From assembly GCA_043747875.1 (NCBI GenBank), contig JAYTOI010000188.1:1-64000 (forward strand): DNA of 64,000 bases, given 5' to 3'. The number at the start of each line of letters is the position of its first letter. Position 1 is the stretch's first letter. A program made the translations under genes and the position numbers. The notes under the pieces were generated by a model. The model made no database searches and was not told the origin of the DNA. It saw only the letters and a program-made list of their open reading frames with translations. Below, one piece after another: positions 59,489 to 64,000 of this stretch. Source of the stretch: CADEED01 sp043747875. Lineage in GTDB: Bacteria; Pseudomonadota; Gammaproteobacteria; Steroidobacterales; Steroidobacteraceae.

Positions 59489-61351
59489 CTAACGGTAGCC
59501 GCGCGCCTGCAGGGTGAACAGCTTGGCGTAGACCCCGTCTTCCTTCATGAGCGTTTCATGGTTCCCGCGCTCGACGATGTGTCCCTGGCCGAGGACGACG
59601 ATCTCGTCGGCCATGCGCACGGTCGAAAAACGATGCGAGATGACGATGGCCACCCGTCTGCCCATGAGCGAACGGAAGTGCTCGAACACCTCGGCCTCGG
59701 CCGCCGCGTCCATGGCGGCGGTGGGCTCGTCGAGAACCAGGATGTCCGCGTCGCTGCGCATGAATGCGCGCGATAGCGCGATCTTCTGCCACTGGCCGCC
59801 CGAAAGCTCCCGGCCGTCCTTGAACCATTTGCCGAGCTGGGTATCGTATCGCGTCGCCATTTCGTCGATGAACGGCGCCGCCTTGCCCTGCGTCGCGGCC
59901 TCCACCCAACGCTCGCGGTTCTCGAATGCGCGCACGTCGCCCGCGCCGATGTTTTCGCCCACGATGAGCTGGTAGCGCACGAAGTCCTGGAAGATGACGC
60001 CGATGCGCCGGCGCAGCACCTCGGAGTCCCACTCCTGCAGGTCGCGGCCGTCGAGCAGCACGCGCCCGTGCGTGGGCCGGTAGAGCCGCGTCAGTAGTTT
60101 GATGAGCGTGGTCTTCCCGGAACCGTTCTCGCCGACCAGCGCCAGGCTTTGGCCGCGCTTGATCTGCAGGTTGATGCCGGTGATGGCCACTTGCGATGAG
60201 CCGGGATACCGGAACTCGACGTCCTCGAACTGAACTCCAGCTTCCGGATCCGGGCCGCTCACGGCCGTGCCTTTCGCCTCCTCCACTGGCTGCTCGAGAT
60301 ATTCGTACAGCGTCGATAGATAGAGGTTGTCCTCGTACATGCCGCCGATGGCGCCGAGGCTGGCGGTGACGGCCGCCTGCCCCTGGCGGAACAGCATGAT
60401 GTACATCGTCATCTCGCCGATCGATATCAGGCCGCGAGCCGCCTCGATGGCGCACCAGGCGTAGGCGCTATACAGGGCGGCGATGCTGATCAGCGTAAAC
60501 GCGAAGCCGTAGCCGTCGCGGCGGACGGTGAGGTTGCGGTCCTTCTCGTACAGCCCCTCGTAGATCGCGACGTAGCGGCCGAGGAACAGCTTGCCCAAGT
60601 CGAACAGCTTGACCTCTTTGGCGTGATCCTCGCGCGCCAGCGCGGTCTCGAGATAAGTCTGCATGCGCGTCTCGGGCGCGCGCCACTTGAACAGGCGGAA
60701 CGCATCGCCGGAGAACTTCGTCTCGGCGAAGAACGCCGGCAGGCCGCCGAACAGCAGGATGACGACCGCCCAGGGCGAGAAGTTGGCCAGCAGCACGGAG
60801 AAGCTCGCGATGGCCAGCGCATTCTGGAACAGCCCCGACGTGCGCATCACCAGGGACAGCGGCCGGCTCGACGCTTCGCGCCGCGCGCGCGTGAGCTTGT
60901 CGTAGAACTCGGAGTCCTCGAAGTGCGTGAGCTCGAGCGTGAGCGCCTTCTCGAGGATCAGCACGTTCACGCGGTGCGAGAGCTTGGCCTTGAGCAGCGA
61001 CTGGCACAGCGTGATGCCGCGATGCGCTGCCGTGATGAACACGAGGATCAGCGCCTCGGCGACCACCCACCAGACGGTGGGCATGATGTCCATGGGCTGG
61101 TTGGCGGCATTCGCGCGCGTTGCCCAATACACGCTGTCGACGATGCGCGCACCCACCCACGCGACGCCCGAAGGCAGCACCCCCGCGAGGATGGAACAGA
61201 AGCCGAGCAGGATGGACAGCGGCTTGCTCGTGCTCCACAACAACTCGAGCGCGCGCTTGCTGTACTTGAAAACACCGAAGAACTGACGCGGGGAGTTCAG
61301 GACCTCGCCGTGGGCGGCGGGCTCTTTGGCGATCTTGGGCTTGGGGGTCAT
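59489..61351 (-). CDS. ABC transporter, fused permease-ATPase
   Basis: 620-residue half-transporter with about six membrane helices in residues 40-340 (LLGFCSILAGVLPSGVAWVG; VVILLFGGLPAFF) and a nucleotide-binding domain with Walker A ALVGENGSGKTTLIK, Q-loop VIFQDFVRYQ, signature RELSGGQWQKIALSRAF, Walker B ADILVLDEPTAAMD and H-loop IVISHR. The pattern is of the MdlB/PglK-like exporter group common in lipid, glycan or peptide export. It is separate from the transporter at 20468 and has no biosynthetic genes beside it. The 68 bases between its start and the sterol desaturase gene stop suggest its own promoter. Substrate unknown. Confidence 0.9.
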   Translation of the reverse strand: MTPKPKIAKEPAAHGEVLNSPRQFFGVFKYSKRALELLWSTSKPLSILLGFCSILAGVLPSGVAWVGARIVDSVYWATRANAANQPMDIMPTVWWVVAEALILVFITAAHRGITLCQSLLKAKLSHRVNVLILEKALTLELTHFEDSEFYDKLTRARREASSRPLSLVMRTSGLFQNALAIASFSVLLANFSPWAVVILLFGGLPAFFAETKFSGDAFRLFKWRAPETRMQTYLETALAREDHAKEVKLFDLGKLFLGRYVAIYEGLYEKDRNLTVRRDGYGFAFTLISIAALYSAYAWCAIEAARGLISIGEMTMYIMLFRQGQAAVTASLGAIGGMYEDNLYLSTLYEYLEQPVEEAKGTAVSGPDPEAGVQFEDVEFRYPGSSQVAITGINLQIKRGQSLALVGENGSGKTTLIKLLTRLYRPTHGRVLLDGRDLQEWDSEVLRRRIGVIFQDFVRYQLIVGENIGAGDVRAFENRERWVEAATQGKAAPFIDEMATRYDTQLGKWFKDGRELSGGQWQKIALSRAFMRSDADILVLDEPTAAMDAAAEAEVFEHFRSLMGRRVAIVISHRFSTVRMADEIVVLGQGHIVERGNHETLMKEDGVYAKLFTLQARGYR

Positions 61352-61419
61352 GCGGCGGAACGAAGCCTACCGTGAATCGTGGGTTGTGAGGCGTCAGCGA
61401 GTGGCGACAACCGTGGTCG

Positions 61420-62550
61420 TCAGTTGCCACCGACGTGATCGCCAAACGTCTTCTTGGGTCCGAGCGGCATCAGCGTTTGCTTCCAGATGCCCCGCGGTAC
61501 CGTCTCCAGTTTCATCACCCCGTATTCGTCCGGCCATACCCCCGACGGCGGGCGCTTGAAGGTGCCCATCAGCATGTCGACCAGCGGCAGGTGTATGGCG
61601 TAATTCACGTCCATGTACTCGGCATGGCGCGCGTGATGCCAGTGGTGATAGCGCGGCGTAACGAACAGGTATTCCAGCCAGCCGAAGTTGACGTTCAGGT
61701 TGGCGTGCGCCAACACCGCCTGGACGCCAACCAGGATGACGTAGGCATTGACCGCAGGCTGCGAAAACCCGAGCACCACCAGCGGCAGCAGCACCGCGCT
61801 GCGCGTGAGCACGATCTCGACGAAGTGCACGCGCGAACCGGCCAGCCAGTCGAGATTGCGGCTGGAATGGTGGACTGCGTGGAAGCGCCAGAGGAACGGC
61901 ACTTTGTGATAGATGCGGTGCAGTCCCGCCTGGAAGAAATCGGCCAGGAACACTGCGACCAGGAACTGCACCCACACCGGCAGCGCCTGGATCCAGGCCT
62001 TCACCGCGGGAAACAGCACCAGCGCCGCGATGGTGGTGGTGGACGCCGTGACCGCGATGAGGATGAACTGCACGAGGATGTGGCTGACGAAGAAGTAGAC
62101 CAGGTCCGTCTTCCACTCCGCGCGCAGCGGCGACAACGGCCGCACGCCGAGCCCGCGCTCGATCGGAATGAACACCAGCGCCGAAAAGAACAGCGAAATG
62201 ACGAACCAGTCGAGGCCCAGCGAGAACGGCGTCTGACGAATGGCGTCGACTTCGATGGTGGCGCCGCCGAGGAACACCGCCAGCGCCGCGCAGACCACCC
62301 CAGCGAGCGCCACGCGTACGCTGCGTCGGCGCAGCACGGCGATGGTGCCGAGCACGAACGCGGCGATGAGCGCGACGAGCAGCAGCGTGCGCGCGAACTG
62401 CTCGCTGTACGTGGCGCGGAAATCGCGGCTCGTGAGCAGCTCCGGAAAATGGAATGCGAGCACGCCGAGCAGCGCGGCGCCACCCAGGCCCGCTGAGAGA
62501 TAGGCCAGCCACGAGCGACGCGGCGTCTCTACGCCAATCGAAGTATTCAT
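61420..62550 (-). CDS. Sterol desaturase/fatty-acid hydroxylase-family protein
   Basis: 376-residue membrane di-iron hydroxylase. Hydrophobic helices lie at residues 17-35, 45-65, 73-95 and several around 120-190. The His-box pattern is visible as HRIYHKVPFLWRFHAVHHSS (HxxxH and HxxHH) and RYHHWHHARHAEYMDVNYA (HxxHH). Members add hydroxyl groups to or desaturate sterols, fatty acids, hopanoids or carotenoids. It lies in a three-gene minus unit with the DUF1287 protein 21 bases upstream. The N-terminal 120 residues with extra helices are longer than in minimal family members. Confidence 0.9.
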   Translation of the reverse strand: MNTSIGVETPRRSWLAYLSAGLGGAALLGVLAFHFPELLTSRDFRATYSEQFARTLLLVALIAAFVLGTIAVLRRRSVRVALAGVVCAALAVFLGGATIEVDAIRQTPFSLGLDWFVISLFFSALVFIPIERGLGVRPLSPLRAEWKTDLVYFFVSHILVQFILIAVTASTTTIAALVLFPAVKAWIQALPVWVQFLVAVFLADFFQAGLHRIYHKVPFLWRFHAVHHSSRNLDWLAGSRVHFVEIVLTRSAVLLPLVVLGFSQPAVNAYVILVGVQAVLAHANLNVNFGWLEYLFVTPRYHHWHHARHAEYMDVNYAIHLPLVDMLMGTFKRPPSGVWPDEYGVMKLETVPRGIWKQTLMPLGPKKTFGDHVGGN

Positions 62551-62571
62551 TGAAACCTCCCGGCCGCGAGT

Positions 62572-63153
62572 CTAGCGCGGCGGCAAGCGGTAGTGCCCGA
62601 CGACGTCGAAGCGAAACAGAATGTCTTCTTCGCGCGTGCCGGCGCCGATGTTGTGGACCACGAACGGCGCGCCGGTGACGGCTTTGCGATCCGTGATGAT
62701 GCCGACGTGCAGGATGCCGCGCCCCAGGTCCCAGGCGACGATGTCGCCCGGTAGATAGTCCCCCGCGGCCGCGCTGCGCGGCTGCCCGTAGCCCTGCCGC
62801 GCGAAGTACACCATGAGATTGGGCACGCGCCGATGGTCGATGCTGGCGTCGGGCCGTGATGCGCGCCAACGGCGCAGTGGATAGGCGGCGGTGTGCGCAC
62901 GGATGTCTTCGTGCACGGCGGCCTGCAGATCGAGGCCGCGCGCGACGCGCAGCGCGCGGATGACGACGTCGGTGCAGACGCCGCGCTCCGGCGGCAGGTC
63001 ACCGTTCGGATAAGCGAGCGTGCGGTACGCGGGGTCGTAGTGCACGGTGACGCCCACCTGCCGGCGCGCGGCCGAGACCACGTCGGCAGCATCGGCGCGC
63101 ACGACGCCCACCGCCAGCAGGCAAATCGCCGTGAAAAATGCGCGCGCGCTCAT
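62572..63153 (-). CDS. DUF1287-family exported protein
   Basis: 193-residue protein with signal FFTAICLLAVGVVRADA. It belongs to DUF1287, a papain-like NlpC/P60-related family: YPNGDLPPERGVCTDVVIRALR carries the candidate catalytic Cys, GDIVAWDLGRGILHVGIITDR the candidate His, and FVVHNIGAGTREEDILF the third element. Such folds often cleave peptidoglycan peptides, although activity of DUF1287 is unproven. Its ATG overlaps the upstream gene stop (ATGA). It sits between a hypothetical exported protein and a lipid hydroxylase. Confidence 0.88.
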   Translation of the reverse strand: MSARAFFTAICLLAVGVVRADAADVVSAARRQVGVTVHYDPAYRTLAYPNGDLPPERGVCTDVVIRALRVARGLDLQAAVHEDIRAHTAAYPLRRWRASRPDASIDHRRVPNLMVYFARQGYGQPRSAAAGDYLPGDIVAWDLGRGILHVGIITDRKAVTGAPFVVHNIGAGTREEDILFRFDVVGHYRLPPR

Positions 63154-64000
63154 CTGGCCGGCGTACCGCCCGCCGCGCGCCGCGCCACCTGCTCCTCTAC
63201 GATGGCGAGATAGCGGCCGATGAATTCGCGCGGCTCGCCGCCGAACACGAGGCGCAGGCCGGTGCAGCGCCGGCGCAGGTTCAATTCCGGTTCGCGCGCG
63301 ATCTGCTCCGCGATGTCGGCGCGCACATCAGCGACCTTCTGCGCAGGCTGGCTCGTAGTGCCGTGCGTCGCCTCGGTGTAGCGCTCGAGTTCCAGCGCCT
63401 CGACCTGCGCGATGGTCGCGGCATTGCGCGCCATCCAGTCGCGGTGCGGCGCCGCGAGCTCCTGCAGAAATTCCGGGAAACGCGCGATGCATTCGCGATA
63501 CGACGCCTGGTTCGTCTCGAGAAACGCGAATGCCTCGTCGAGCGCGAGGTAGTAGTCCTCGGAAGGCGCCGCCCGCTGGCGCGCCAGCATCTTGGCGCTG
63601 AGATCCGGCGAGGAAAATTCGACCCGGCGCGTATCCGCGTAGATGATGCTGGACTGTGGCCCCGTGCGCCGCTGCAACGACACGAGCATCTGCAGCGGCC
63701 ACCGCACATTGTCCTCGCGGAACAAGCCGCCGATGGGTGCGCACAAATGCACCGTTCCATGCGCCTGCGAGAGCGTGCGGCGGTTTTGCTCGCGTCCGAC
63801 GATGGTGCTCGCACCCAAGGTAAATCGCGCGAAATGCACCAGGAGCTCGTACTGATCAAGCTGGAAATCCGCGATGTGGTACTCGACGTCGACACCGATG
63901 ACGGTGTTCGGATGCACGGCCTCGCCCGCGGCGGGGGCCGTGGCCTGAAGCACCAGACGGCTACGCCCGGGCGCCGGCGCCGGTGCCGGCAGCGGTTGCT
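63150..64000 (-). CDS. Hypothetical protein, 5' end outside the window
   Basis: The frame is open from the window edge to a stop at 63150 (283 codons seen). A GTG at 63953 could be a start, but coding-like sequence continues upstream as a Pro/Ala-rich linker (PLPAPAPAPGRSRLVLQATAP), so the true N-terminus is likely beyond 64000. Visible features are VIGVDVEYHIADFQLDQYELLVHFARFTLGA, HLCAPIGGLFREDNVRWPLQMLVSL and a helical C-terminal half with YREC and FPEFLQELAAPHRDWM. I recognise no family. It overlaps the DUF1287 start by four bases, so the two are co-translated. Confidence 0.65.
   Translation of the reverse strand, partial: QPLPAPAPAPGRSRLVLQATAPAAGEAVHPNTVIGVDVEYHIADFQLDQYELLVHFARFTLGASTIVGREQNRRTLSQAHGTVHLCAPIGGLFREDNVRWPLQMLVSLQRRTGPQSSIIYADTRRVEFSSPDLSAKMLARQRAAPSEDYYLALDEAFAFLETNQASYRECIARFPEFLQELAAPHRDWMARNAATIAQVEALELERYTEATHGTTSQPAQKVADVRADIAEQIAREPELNLRRRCTGLRLVFGGEPREFIGRYLAIVEEQVARRAAGGTPAR

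Overview
This is a GC-rich chromosomal window (roughly two-thirds G+C by eye) from a Gram-negative bacterium. The mix of genes fits a gammaproteobacterium of the Xanthomonadales/Nevskiales type, and a Steroidobacteraceae-like soil or plant-associated organism is my best guess. The pointers are a KDO kinase, GlnE, a zf-CHCC protein, many Tat-exported enzymes, TonB-dependent uptake and a pectin/rhamnogalacturonan-type sugar locus. The taxonomy is inference. I see no tRNA, rRNA, CRISPR array, phage or complete insertion sequence.

Layout. 1-3.5 kb: LPS-core genes (kdkA cut by the window edge, a GT9 heptosyltransferase-like enzyme, a DUF6165 protein) and an exported M24 peptidase. 3.7-11.6 kb: housekeeping and exported proteins (zf-CHCC protein, GlnE, a lipoprotein, an Anbu-type proteasome homologue, a two-domain retropepsin-like protein, a LysE-type exporter, a ferritin-like Tat protein). 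It also holds a gene-free 0.7 kb block built from nested inverted repeats.

11.8-33 kb is the accessory heart of the window. It has five radical SAM enzymes (four with an N-terminal B12-binding-type domain), three methyltransferases, three glycosyltransferases, a PIG-L-type deacetylase, a sulfotransferase, an amidohydrolase, an HPr-kinase-like protein and an ABC exporter. Eleven of these genes form one minus-strand unit (32,978 down to 20,468). Most neighbours overlap by 1-4 bases, and the unit is led by a single-haem outer-membrane lipoprotein and a beta-barrel protein that itself carries a CXXCH motif. I could not match this combination to a described pathway. It is the best candidate here for a new system, making and exporting a decorated (glycosylated, methylated, possibly sulfated) surface molecule or natural product.

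33-42.4 kb: a sugar/pectin-side-chain locus with a Gfo/Idh/MocA oxidoreductase, sialate-O-acetylesterase-like SGNH enzyme, cupin-8 protein, DUF4861 protein, GH88/GH105 hydrolase, a zinc alcohol dehydrogenase interrupted by a one-base frameshift, and a TolB-like propeller protein. 42.5-45 kb: an envelope operon with an M48 metalloprotease between two lipoproteins. 45.1-50.5 kb: a TonB receptor, FAD amine oxidase, di-haem cytochrome c (with a second one-base frameshift) and RidA, which together read as an amine-oxidation operon with imine clean-up. 50.7-54.2 kb: a large M12B-type metalloprotease whose C-terminal tail has been rewritten by a repeat element. 54.2-64 kb: MAPEG, CHRD and RRM proteins, an M16 peptidase, an ABC transporter, a sterol-desaturase-family hydroxylase, a DUF1287 protein and a hypothetical protein cut by the window end.

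Across the whole window the heptamer CTATCTA/TAGATAG is strongly over-represented (18 copies), mostly as Tyr-Leu written TAT-CTA but also in another reading frame.
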